64,000 bases of DNA from Chalciporus piperatus (taxonomy: Eukaryota; Basidiomycota; Agaricomycetes; Boletales; Boletaceae): the NCBI GenBank assembly GCA_038093975.1, contig JBBPTG010000009.1, forward strand, positions 343,886-407,885, in the 5' to 3' direction. Below, piece after piece: positions 45,307 to 55,300 of this stretch. How positions within the stretch are numbered: the first letter of the stretch is position 1; each line of letters starts with the position of its first letter. The position numbers and the translations under genes are program-made. Below the pieces are notes generated by a model, which was given only the letters and a program-made list of their open reading frames with translations, ran no database searches and was not told where the DNA came from.

Positions 45307-45859
45307 TGAAACGACTCAACTCAATCAAGAGCTAGTGCTTGCATCAGACGACATGCCTTAGTGAAACCACATCAACTCAGTGACTAGAGCTGAGGATCAG
45401 ACTAGGCAAGCAGGAGTGCTTGGCCCATGAAGTTAAAGAAGAGAAAATTCCAGGAGAACAAGATTGGGGAGTCAGTGCTTGTCAACCCGGGTTTATATAC
45501 TATTGACAGTGTTTGTACATGTTGTGACTAAACCTTAACTATATGACTAGGTATGACTAGATATGAGTCATGGCGAGTAACAGCCAATAGCGTATATGAC
45601 TAGGAGGCGAGATCAGTCAGTGTGAGTCAGTATGAGTCACAGTGAGTCATGGACAGTGGGGAAAGTGCACAGCCACACACTGCCACATTACATAAGCGAA
45701 AGGCTAGACCTGGCTGATGTCAGCAGGTCACGTGATGTGATCTTGATAAGATAAGATAACAGAAAGGGAAAGAAAGTGACTAAGTCCAAAGGTGAAAGAG
45801 AAACATAGTAAGCGTGAAGTGTAGGAAAGACTAGGATAAGAAATTGAGCATTTGTAACA
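45307..45859 (-). mobile_element. Solo LTR (gypsy-type) with TCATG target duplication
   Basis: On the plus strand the sequence begins TGAAACGACTC and ends TTTGTAACA (TG...CA). It is flanked by TCATG at 45302-45306 and 45860-45864. Read on the minus strand, it starts TGTTACAAATGCTC and contains a TATATAAACCC promoter-like motif. It is related to the LTRs at 58135-58600 and 62877-63342. No internal retroelement sequence is attached, so it is a recombination remnant. Confidence 0.8.
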
Positions 45860-45975
45860 TCATGCCCATGCCTGGCGTCAGCGTCTTCATCAACTTTGCC
45901 TTCCTCTGTATCTTTCTTGCCCACCTCCAAATCATCGCCATCACCAAGTAGTGCATCAAGAAGAGAGAGGAAAAC

Positions 45976-46447
45976 TGTTACGCTTGTACCGGGTAGGTCA
46001 AAGCGTAGACGCAAAAGCCTAGTCAAAGACAAGGGTTTCAAGTGTAGCCTAACGATGGGATGTCCACGTTAAGGCCTAGCATCCGTTCAAGAGTGGGACG
46101 GTGACTCTCAGAGGGTTCAAGGGGAACGAGGAATGACAAGGTTAGATTGTGTAGGTCTAACTTAGGGTTACAGGAGGAAACTCGAGGGTTTATATAGATA
46201 AGGGAACAAGTTAAGGGCAGGCATAGAAGGAGTCGGAATGAGTAAGAATGAGCTATGACGAATAAGAATGAGTCATGCTCAGTAAGCGTATGAGTCAGCG
46301 ATGACGAAGTAGAGAAGATGAAAGAACATGAGAGAACATTCACTGACTAAGGCAAAGTAAGAAACGAGTGGCCTAGGCAGGACTTGAACCGGCGACTAGG
46401 ACTTAGTACAAGGTAAAGGGAAAGGAAAGAATGGGGCGATCGTAACA
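45976..46447 (-). mobile_element. Second solo LTR with AAAAC target duplication
   Basis: The 472-bp sequence starts TGTTACGCTTG and ends ATCGTAACA, flanked by AAAAC at 45971-45975 and 46448-46452. A TATATAAACCC motif on the minus strand gives its orientation. It differs clearly in sequence from the neighbouring solo LTR but shares the terminal TGTTAC. It carries a tRNA B-box-like sequence (GGTTCAAGTCC, minus strand, about 46381-46391). Confidence 0.8.
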
Positions 46448-46919
46448 AAAACCTCTTCCTGGACCTTTCTGCGCTATTTGACATGGGGAGATGATTGTGT
46501 GTCCTCACCATCAGCATCCTCTTGGTTGGTCTCAGCTTTCTATTGAGCGAGAAGCTGTGCCACCATCTTGCGAGTCGCTGGCTGGCATGGTGAGCATGTA
46601 CTTGTATCGCACATGGATACTTACCTCATTTTTCCTCCTCTAGTAATGCAGCAGCAGCTGCCACTTTTTCTTTCTGCTCCAGTTTTTTCAGAGCCTTGGC
46701 CCTGTGGGACTCAGTGGGCCCAGTGAGTTGCATTGTTTACCTCTCTGACATTTAGAAGGCTGCACAGGAGAGGGAGGGGAAAGGAAAGGGCTAGCAGGGT
46801 ATTTCTTGCCACAGGTCTTTTTTCTAGTCTGAGGGCCTGCCATGTTGTTGGTAAGTGTATGTTGTAGAGGTGGTTGAAGTGGATTGAAGAGAAAATAATA
46901 AAGGGAATTATCTCATCGT

Positions 46920-47675
46920 TGTTCTAGTATTTAAAAACTTTTCAAACTTTTGCCTACAACAGTATTCGAACTCTGAACTTTGTCTACAAGTTAGGGGTCA
47001 AGCCAGATTCATCTTGATCCACTCCGGTAGTTCCTATAGCATTACATAATCTATTACATAATCAGGTCACATGACAAAGGTCCAGACTTAGATGAGTCAG
47101 CAATGATGTCATGGCCTAGACCCTAGTCCGTGCCTGGTATCTTTTCTTCATCATTCCATTTACCTTATCTATCTTTTCCTTTATGTTTTCCTTATTCGGC
47201 TGTTGGTCTGTGCACACATCTCAATAAGTATATAAGTAGCCCTGTACTTATCACAGACCCCAGTCTAATCCATTTGTTGCTTCACCGCAATTAAGTTTTA
47301 GTACTCAGCTTATTCCTTCGCAAGGTCTAGTGTGACCTAAGTCCCCGCTGTGTTGTGAGCAATCATAACAGTGCCCAATTGCGAAGGACGACATGGGAAA
47401 AGTGCATCGCCGCCCCCTTGGCTGAGTCATACGTAGGAAACGTAAGCTGGCAGCACCGCCGAGGTACAAAAATAGAAAACAAAAATAAATATATTGTATT
47501 ACAATAGTTCTTTGCTGCTGCTCAAAGATAGAAGTTCGAGAGTAGTGCATGTGCAAAATCCAAAAAGATCTTGGGCTCAGAAGGTCTGCAAAGATTCCCT
47601 TAAGCGTCGCAGATATTATCTCCGCTCAAAGAAATATTTCCTCTGTCCTCGTGTCTGCATCAGCAAATCATCCAT
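46920..47675 (+). mobile_element. Truncated chromovirus copy: 5' LTR plus start of internal region
   Basis: Positions 46920-47370 (451 bp, TGTTCTAG...CATAACA) are a diverged copy of the LTR at 49856-50309. They are followed directly by GTGCCCAATTGCGAAGG and about 300 bp matching 50680-50985 of the intact element. Similarity stops near 47675, before gag. Compared with the intact element, it lacks the 370 bp present there between the LTR and GTGCCCAATTG. The 3' end is lost; no target duplication was found. Confidence 0.8.
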
Positions 47676-48109
47676 TTAGGGACAGAACTTGCCCACGACA
47701 CAGCCGTGCCACAGCCGCCGGCCCAATTCACAGCCGCGCCATAGCCACTGACCAAGTTCACACTGTCCACAGGCCTCCTACAGTACACCAGGAAACTCAC
47801 AGTTGGCAATTATATAAGTTTGTAGTACTAATATACTAAAAAAGCGTAATATTAGATGCATATTCAATGGTAAGAACAAGTAAAATGAATGGTATTGATT
47901 ACTAGTCTAAAATTCTAATAAAGTGTAGCCTTTCTTTTCCTAATGGCTCGAAACTTGCTGAATTTTTCGCGCGCGAACACATCATGTGACCTTGGTTGGT
48001 ACTACATTCTCGCTTTCTTTGTCTTACTACTTACTACTACACTGCTCACTACTCAGTCATTCTCGCTTCACACCAAAACAAAAAACATCCGGTGAGTACT
48101 GCTAATATG
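47676..48109. other. Spacer without a gene; short imperfect tandem repeat
   Basis: About 47700-47765 holds two imperfect copies of a unit containing CACAGCCGTGCCACAGCC / CACAGCCGCGCCATAGCC. The rest is AT-rich and shows no gene. Confidence 0.35.
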
Positions 48110-49360
48110 CACAGGGATCGAGAGTGCCACTGGCAGGGACTCGGAAGGGGCACGACAACGACAACACGAGGTTGAAAAACACGACAGAACAAATCCGACG
48201 GGACGACAACAGTGGCGACAACAACGAGTGGATGGACGAATGGACGAGGAGATGAGCAAACAGACGAGGAGACGAGCAAACAAGCAGACGATGAGACAAG
48301 CGGACGACGGGGACAACAGGACAGGCGATGGATGGACGACAGATGATGACGGGATGATGGACAACGAAATGATGGGACAACGACGACGAAGAGGGACGAC
48401 AAGACGAGGCAAGGCGACGACTGACAACCGCCAACGTGTGTCGAGAATGTCGATTGACGATGCTGAATCGGTCAGCAAAGCGGTCGACATGACCTACTCG
48501 CCAGGAGATCCCACGGAACCACAAAATCGCCCAACGAGCGAAATCCGTCAAAAGACGCTGCAGACGTGCCCAGCCGCGAAGAAACGCGACGAGACAAGTC
48601 ACCAGAGCCGTCCAATGAACCTGAGGACGCACGAAAGTGATCCAAAGCAGTCGAGGGAGTCGTGGAATGATGAAACCGCCAAAGTGATCGAAACGAGTGT
48701 TGACGATGCATCGAGGGGCAAATAGAAGTCGCAGGAGAGTGCGACGATGAAGACCATCGACCACAGACACCCACTGCACGTCCAAACGAGCCGAGAGCTG
48801 TGGAAATCGACCCCGGGAGCGAAAACACGACAAAAATCGAAATCAGGCACGCCGGATGCATCACACACGATCGCGGATACACGGAGATCGAAGGGGTAGA
48901 TGAATAAATGCTCAGAGTCAAGCAGGACGAATAGAAGAATGACGACACACGACGAAATAGGTGACACAATGCAGACAATGGACAACAGGACTACGAGATG
49001 ACTGCATGACAAACAACGGACAACGGACAATGGGACAACGACGCGACAGGACAACAACTCGGACGCGACAGGACAACAACTCGAATACGACAGGACAACG
49101 ACAGGACAGGACAACGACGCGAAGGGACAACAAGGCGATGAGACGACAAACGACAACGATGAATGACGAGACACGGACAACGAACGACGGGACGACAACG
49201 AGACAACGGATGACAACAAAGACGATGGTACAATGGATGTCGGGTTGACAATGGGACGACGAGATGATTGAAGAGGCGACAACATATGACGATGGACGAC
49301 AGACAAGACAACGAGGGCGACGAACAACAGGATGACAGACGACAGGACGATGCACCTGGA
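48110..49360. repeat. Strand-asymmetric low-complexity tract of GACAAC/GACGA-type units
   Basis: The plus strand is very poor in T and made largely of degenerate GACAAC, GACGAC and GGACAA units (densest at 48960-49330). This composition opens long ORFs on several frames of both strands (for example 48228-48725 plus; 48599-49375 and 48102-48833 minus). Their conceptual proteins are simple (Arg/Asp/Thr-rich or Ser/Val/Cys-rich) and show no domain. I read it as a degenerate satellite rather than a gene. Confidence 0.55.
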
Positions 49361-49855
49361 ACCAGGAGCTTTCAAGTTGTATTAGATACCATGATATTAG
49401 TACCAGTACATGGAATACATATGTTTTATTCTACTGCTCTGAGTCGTGAACTTGAACATGCAAAGAGAATTTCCTAGTAAGTACTACAGAGGCTGTTCAA
49501 AATTTTGTGTCTGTACAGGTTTCGACAGAATCGAGACTCTGTACAGTGCTGTGGCTATGCTGCACAGAGGGGGACCTTTCTGTCATGCTGTGCAGAGCAG
49601 CACAGCACTGTGCAGCTCCCTGAGGATTTGCTGATGTTACGGTGATATTCCACTTCATTACCTGAACACAACTGATCCATGAGTCATTTATGAAATTCGG
49701 CAGTGGTGTATGTGGTTCCATTAGTTGAGATGTCTGACATCATGGCTCGTGAGAAAGTGACAGCATCACCTCCTGTCATTCGACTAAGAATGGCTCTGAT
49801 CGCCGTCATTCTGGTAAGAACAGTGTCATTTTTATCTAGCCATGTGTGGACTCTC
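49361..49855. other. Spacer before the intact retrotransposon; hairpin-forming GTGCTGTGC sequences
   Basis: At 49540-49620, several GTGCTGTG/CACAGCAC and CTGTGCAG motifs form overlapping short inverted repeats. No gene was recognised. Positions 49851-49855 (CTCTC) are the left target duplication of the chromovirus. Confidence 0.35.
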
Positions 49856-50309
49856 TGTTATAGTATTTAAAAACTTTTCAAACTTTTGCCTACAACGGTA
49901 TTCGAACTCTGAACTTTGTCTACAACTTAGGGGTCAAGCCGGATTCATCTTAATCCGCTCCGGTAGTCCCTGTAGCATTACATAATCTATTACATAATCA
50001 GGTCACGTGACAAAGGTCTAGACTTAGATGAGTCAGCAATGATGTCATGGCCTAGACCCTAGATCCGTGCCTGGTACCTTTTCTTATCATTGTCCCATTT
50101 ACCTTATCTATCTTTCCCTTTGTGATTTCCTTATTCGGCTGTTGGTCTGTGCGCACTTCTCAATAGTATATAAGTAGCCCTGTACTTATCACAGACCCCA
50201 GTCTAATCCATTTGTGACTTCACCGTCATTAAGCTTTAGTACTCAGCATATCCTTCGCATAGGCCTAGTGTTGCCTAAAGTCCCCGCCGTGTTGTGAGCG
50301 ATCATAACA
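49856..50309 (+). repeat. 5' LTR of the chromovirus
   Basis: 454 bp with TG/CA ends and a TATATAAG box near 50170. It matches the 3' LTR except near positions 50092, 50249 and 50279. It contains several TGAGTCAG/TGATGTCA motifs (50027-50047) that resemble bZIP sites. Confidence 0.92.
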
Positions 50310-51017
50310 CTTGGATTAGACTCGAAAACACCGCCTGGACTCTAGGGCTAAAGAGTTGGTCAATAAGCACCGTTTGTGTACGTGACACACAGGAGAAAAC
50401 AACTCCGTCCACTGCTGCATATACGGCCGTCCGCCATTATAAATTGGATAACGTTGCTGTTCCCCATAGTGCACTAGGGGCTTTTTGATTGTTCGAGACA
50501 TCTTGGGGCCCGCTCACGCGCGAACCCTCTGACTGTAGACACGATCCGGGTTTGCGTGATCACCCGTTGACGTCACGCATTCGCCTTCTGGCATTTCACT
50601 TCTTTTGGGCCAGCCTTTAGTGCCCCGTCTCTGTTCCCCTCAGTACTATAGTATTTTGTTCGAAGACCGAGTTGGGGTCGTGCCCAATTGCGAAGGACGA
50701 CAAGGGAAAAGCGCGTCGCCGCCCCCTTGGCTGAGTCATACGTAGGAAACGTAAGCCGGCAGCACCGCCGAGGTACAAAATTAGAAAACAATAAATAAAA
50801 ATCTTGTATTACGATGGTTTTCGCTGCTGCTCGAAGATAGAAGTTCGAGAGTAGTATATGTGCAAAATCGAAACAGATCTTGGGAAAATTCCTCAGAAGG
50901 TCTGCCGAGATTCAGATAAGCATCGCAGGTACTACCTCCGCTCGAAAAAATATTTCCTTCGTCCTCGTGTTTGTCATCCCCAGAGAACCTTTGGAAGATA
51001 GGGTTCAGTAAGGATAT
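50310..51017 (+). other. Chromovirus 5' leader, with a 370-bp segment missing from a related copy
   Basis: TGGATTAGACTCG at 50312 begins with the TGG expected of a tRNA primer-binding site, two bases after the LTR; the matching tRNA was not identified. Positions 50310-50679 are absent from the truncated copy at 46920, where the LTR runs straight into the sequence found here from 50680. Positions 50680-51017 lead to the gag start. Confidence 0.5.
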
Positions 51018-52361
51018 ATGTCAGCCGAGATCCACGATCAGGAACAACAAGATCAAGGTTACAGAAGTTCCCCACGCCACTTTCCATCCTCATCCGAAAG
51101 TTCTCATCCCCCTACTCCCCGCCCCGAATCTCCAATGGCAGATCCCGTTGATCCCATCGCTGCCCTCACCGCCGCTCTGAAGGCGCTCATTTCAGACAAT
51201 TCGGACTCCGTGTCCAAAAAGGTTGCCGACCCTGGGAAATGGGATGGTGACCGCACCAAGTTCCGTTTATGGTGGGCGCAGGTTAACGCCTGGCAGTCCG
51301 TCCATACGTGGAAAAACAACAAGGTCCGATGTCTCGCTGTACTCTCACGGTTAGAAGGAAAAGCGTCTGGATACGCGCAAATGATGATCGAGACCTGGTC
51401 TCGACTTGAACTTCTGCCACCGCCTCCCCCTGCAGAAGAAGATCTGTTGGTGCCAGAACCGGATCACACACCTATGGGCCTGAAAGCATGGCCAGATTGG
51501 ATCGTGTTCTCAAAGATGCTCAAGGACTATTTCCAGATTGACGTTCTCGCTCATGAGAGTCTCAGGAAATTGGAAGCATTGAAGCAGGCTGGGAAACCTG
51601 TGGATATCTTCATCCAGGAGTTTGAATTGTTGAAGGCGGAATCGGAGATAGCAGATGCTCATGCCAAAGAGCTTCTGAAAAAGGCAATAGACTACAAAGT
51701 TTATTATCAGGCGCAAATCAACACTACTGTTGATGAGCAAAGTTACAACGATACGATCGACACCTACCGAAAGATAGGTCGTACTTTCGAGCGTATCATT
51801 GTAGAACGTGGTGCACCAGTTCGTCAGACACCCGCTCCTGCCTCCAGGCCTTCTTCTTCGTATCCGTACCTTCCACCACAGTACCCGATTGCATCTCGCC
51901 CTCTTCCGCGTCCTCCCATCTCGTATGCGGCCCCCCGTTTCACTCCCACAGGCACACAGCCTGGTCGTGGAGCCCCGATGGATCTGTCGGCACAGCAAAT
52001 GCCAAGACCACCGGTTCGAGGCAATTGTTTCAATTGTGATCAGCCTGGTCACTTTGCTAACGCCTGCCCGAAACCGCGCCGTCCCCGTCAGAGACAAGTG
52101 GTTATGTGGGATCCATATTCGCAACAATACGTTGAGACTTCCCTGCCATTTGACAACCGGCAGATGCCCTTTGCAGGTACCATCCCTGCACCCTACTCTC
52201 CCCTTCCTTCCCCCTACCCCGCTGGCCCGTCCACCAGCACAAGTCACATGTCGCATCAAGCGGCATATACCAACCAAGAAGCGGAAGCGTACTGGCGCGA
52301 CCGCATTGAGTCAGAAGCTAAGGCACAGGCAGCCGAAGCTTTAAAAGGAAGCAGCCGATGA
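51018..52361 (+). CDS. gag: Chromovirus Gag with CCHC zinc knuckle
   Basis: 447 aa. The Pro-rich N-terminus is followed by the retrotransposon Gag helical domain (DPGKWDGDRTKFRLWWAQVNAW, then KMLKDYFQID and KAIDYKVYYQAQI). A CCHC knuckle, CFNCDQPGHFANAC, lies at about residues 336-349, and the tail is Pro/Ser-rich. Gag assembles the virus-like particle and binds element RNA through the knuckle. Its stop TGA overlaps the pol ATG as ATGA (52358-52361), an arrangement compatible with termination-reinitiation instead of a frameshift. The first ATG after the leader was taken as the start. Confidence 0.9.
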   Translation: MSAEIHDQEQQDQGYRSSPRHFPSSSESSHPPTPRPESPMADPVDPIAALTAALKALISDNSDSVSKKVADPGKWDGDRTKFRLWWAQVNAWQSVHTWKNNKVRCLAVLSRLEGKASGYAQMMIETWSRLELLPPPPPAEEDLLVPEPDHTPMGLKAWPDWIVFSKMLKDYFQIDVLAHESLRKLEALKQAGKPVDIFIQEFELLKAESEIADAHAKELLKKAIDYKVYYQAQINTTVDEQSYNDTIDTYRKIGRTFERIIVERGAPVRQTPAPASRPSSSYPYLPPQYPIASRPLPRPPISYAAPRFTPTGTQPGRGAPMDLSAQQMPRPPVRGNCFNCDQPGHFANACPKPRRPRQRQVVMWDPYSQQYVETSLPFDNRQMPFAGTIPAPYSPLPSPYPAGPSTSTSHMSHQAAYTNQEAEAYWRDRIESEAKAQAAEALKGSSR

Positions 52362-55300
52362 GAGAGATGGGTTCTCAAAGGCACGGACTTAGTTTACCCA
52401 ATGGTTGTATTAGTACCGGGCCTCATGTTTCGTTTAAATATAATTCTTCTTCTTCTTCTGAAAGGGCGTCCCCTAGTGGCGTGGCGACAGAAGTCAAACA
52501 ATTTGTGCTTAATTCCCTTAAGGTAAATTATTCGAAAAAAGAAATCCCATCAAAAATACATGTAAGGAATCAGAATCGGAAAAACGAGCTGGATCTCGCT
52601 ATTACTATTATGTACGACAAAGGGGAGCAATGGAAGAAAATGGAGTTTGCCACTCTGTTGGATTCCGGCGCAACTGAAACTTTTATAGATACATCGTTCT
52701 GTGAGAGACATGGTTTGACACTGGAAGAACTTCCTTTTCCTATTCCAGTGTACAACGCCGACGGCTCAGAGGGAGCGATAGGCGGTGTCACTCACAAGGT
52801 TTCACTTGTTTTGGGACATAATGGACATTTCGAGCATATGGACGCTTTTGTTTCTGTACTTGGCACTCATCACATGATCATTGGCTATGATTGGCTTGAG
52901 AGGCACAACCCTGAAATTGATTGGGTGGCCAAACAAGTACGATTCACACGCTGTACGGATCAGTGCAAAGTAGTCAACTATCATTTGAATCGTTCGTTTT
53001 CTATTCGTCGAGTGTTTGAGGCGGGGCTCACCGAGAAAGTCTCAGTAGAACTCCACGAGTACTTAGACGTCTTCTCAGAGCAAGAGAGTGAGCGTATGCC
53101 TACCCGAAAGGCGTGGGACCACGCAATAGATCTCAAGCTTGATTTCGTTCCCGAAAAGAGTCGGGTAATTCCGATGTCCGAACAGGAACTAGATGACGTC
53201 AAAAAGTTCATCAACAAGGAGTTATTGAAAGGATATCTTTGTCCGTCAAAATCCCCTCAGACATCTCCTGTTTTCTTTATTCCAAAAAAGGACGGTAAAA
53301 AGAGATTAGTTATGGACTATCGTTACCTAAATGAGGGAACTGTCAAGAATGCTTACCCTCTTCCCCTCATTTCCGGACTTATCGACCAGCTCAAAGGAGC
53401 TGATATGTTTACTAAAATGGACCTACGTTGGGGATACAATAATGTTAGGATAAAAGAAGGCGATGAATGGAAAGCGGCTTTTGTTACTCCATTCGGCACT
53501 TACGAACCAGTCGTTATGTATTTCGGACTTACCAATTCTCCACCTACATTTCAACAGATGATGAACGATCTGTTTAGCAATCTACATGGAGTTTTGATTA
53601 TTTATATCGACGATCTCATGATCTTTACGTTCGGAAAAACTAGAGCAGAGCACTTAGAAATAGTTAAAACTGTATTGCAATGTCTCAGAGAGAACGATCT
53701 TTACGTAAAACCAGAAAAGTGCAGTTTCACTGTAGATTCTGTAGATTTCCTGGGAATGGTTATCTTCCAGAAAGGCGTAGAGATGGACACTTCAAAGGTG
53801 CAGGCTATTTTGGATTGGCCGGCGCCAACTCGGTTGAAGGGTGTCCAGTCCTTTTTAGGATTGGCTAACTTCTATCGACGCTTCATTCAGGGCTTCGCTG
53901 ACATTGCTCGTCCCTTGAATGACCTCACCAAAAAGGACACACCATACCGGTGGGGACCAGAGCAACAGCAAGCTTTTGATAAGCTGAAGCAGCAATTCAC
54001 TACCGCTCCGCTTTTAGCATATCCGGACCGCTCTAAAGAAGTCAGAGTGGAAACGGACACTAATGATATTGCAACGGGAGCTGTGCTCTCAGTTAAATGT
54101 GATGATGGCCTCTGGAGGCCTTGTGCCTTCATTTCCCATTCCTTTAGTTCTGCCAAGAAAAACTACCCGGTTTATGACAAGGAGCTTCTAGCTGTCATTC
54201 AGGCTTTGCAGGAATGGAGACATTATCTAATGGGTCGAGAACATTTCGAGATCTGGACAGATCACAAGAATCTCGAATATTGGAAATCTCCCCAAACTCT
54301 GAGTCCACGTCAAGCACGCTGGAACGCGTTGCTCTCAGAGTATAATTATTCTATTATTTATAAACCTGGTGCTACAAATGGAAGGGCTGATGCGTTATCC
54401 CGTCGAGAAGATCACGGAGAAGCAGATCCTGACCATAATAAGAATATTACTGTACTTCCCGCTTCTGTTTTCATTAATATGGTTACTTTTTCTTCGCCTA
54501 TTTCTGACGAAATACAAAACGAATCAGAAAAAATAAAAAATGATACGGTAGATGGCTTCGTTTTTGACGAGGGGTCTATAGTATTTAAAAATGACAAAAA
54601 CAAAGTTTTCGTTCCTATTTCCTTACGTACTAAATTACTTACAATCCTTCATGATTCCCCTATTGGTGGCCATGGTGGCCAAGAACGTACCTTACATTTG
54701 GTTACTCGTTATTTCTCGTGGCCTGGCGTCACAAAGGACGTTAAAACTTATGTAGAACATTGTCAGACGTGCGCCCTCACGAAGGGAAAGTCAACTGCAC
54801 AAGCTGGCAAACTAATTCCCCTTCCGGTTCCAAAAGAACCATGGAAGGATATATCTATAGACTTTACCACGGGTTTTCCTAAATCACATGGCTTTGATGC
54901 TATTTGTGTAATTGTAGATCGCTTCTCTAAAGAAGTTGAGTTTATCGCTTGTAAAAAGACAATTTCTTCGAAAGAACTAGCTATTCTATTTAGAGACAAT
55001 GTTTGGTGTAGACACGGACTTCCTTCTTCGATTGTTTCAGATCGAGGACCGCAATTTGCATCGGAGTTTACTTTGCAGCTTTGCACCCTTCTAGGAATAG
55101 AGCAGAAGCTGTCAACCGCTTATCACCCCCAAACCAATGGCCAAACAGAGTGTATGAACCGAGAACTTCAGCAGTATCTCCGCGCTTACGTGGCTAAACG
55201 TCAAACGGAATGGGCTGATTGGTTGAAGATAGCACAGTTCCATCACAATTCCTCCCTTTCCACTGCCACCGGAACGATCCCCTTCGCTATAACAAAAAAC

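Larger units (their letters stand above)
44540..46843 (-). pseudogene. Decayed hypothetical gene carrying two solo LTRs
   Basis: On the minus strand a plausible start at 46843 reads MAGPQTRKKTCGKKYPASP. It is followed by a Lys/Ala/Glu-rich segment (RAKALKKLEQKEKVAAAAALLEEEK) that ends in TGA, and by a further stop near 46545. The frame resumes between and beyond the two LTRs: LLGDGDDLEVGKKDTEEG, QVNTGDAHEGAKAP, KLETFESPRTNKLAKRGQ, LTHGFPMGVQKEEICWKALVLG and STFFKGMETSIQLKMQLIDY. It resembles the repetitive hypothetical proteins common in mushroom genomes, but I do not recognise a function. Removing both LTRs with one copy of each target duplication brings the coding pieces together, so the gene existed before the insertions. 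Confidence 0.5.

Noticed and set aside
46360..46450. tRNA gene suggested by a B-box-like motif
   Set aside because: No matching 5' acceptor stem or A box upstream, and it lies inside a solo LTR.
48599..49375. 258-codon ORF on the minus strand
   Set aside because: It lies in the low-complexity tract, overlaps equally long ORFs on the other strand, and its Ser/Val/Cys-rich product has no domain pattern.
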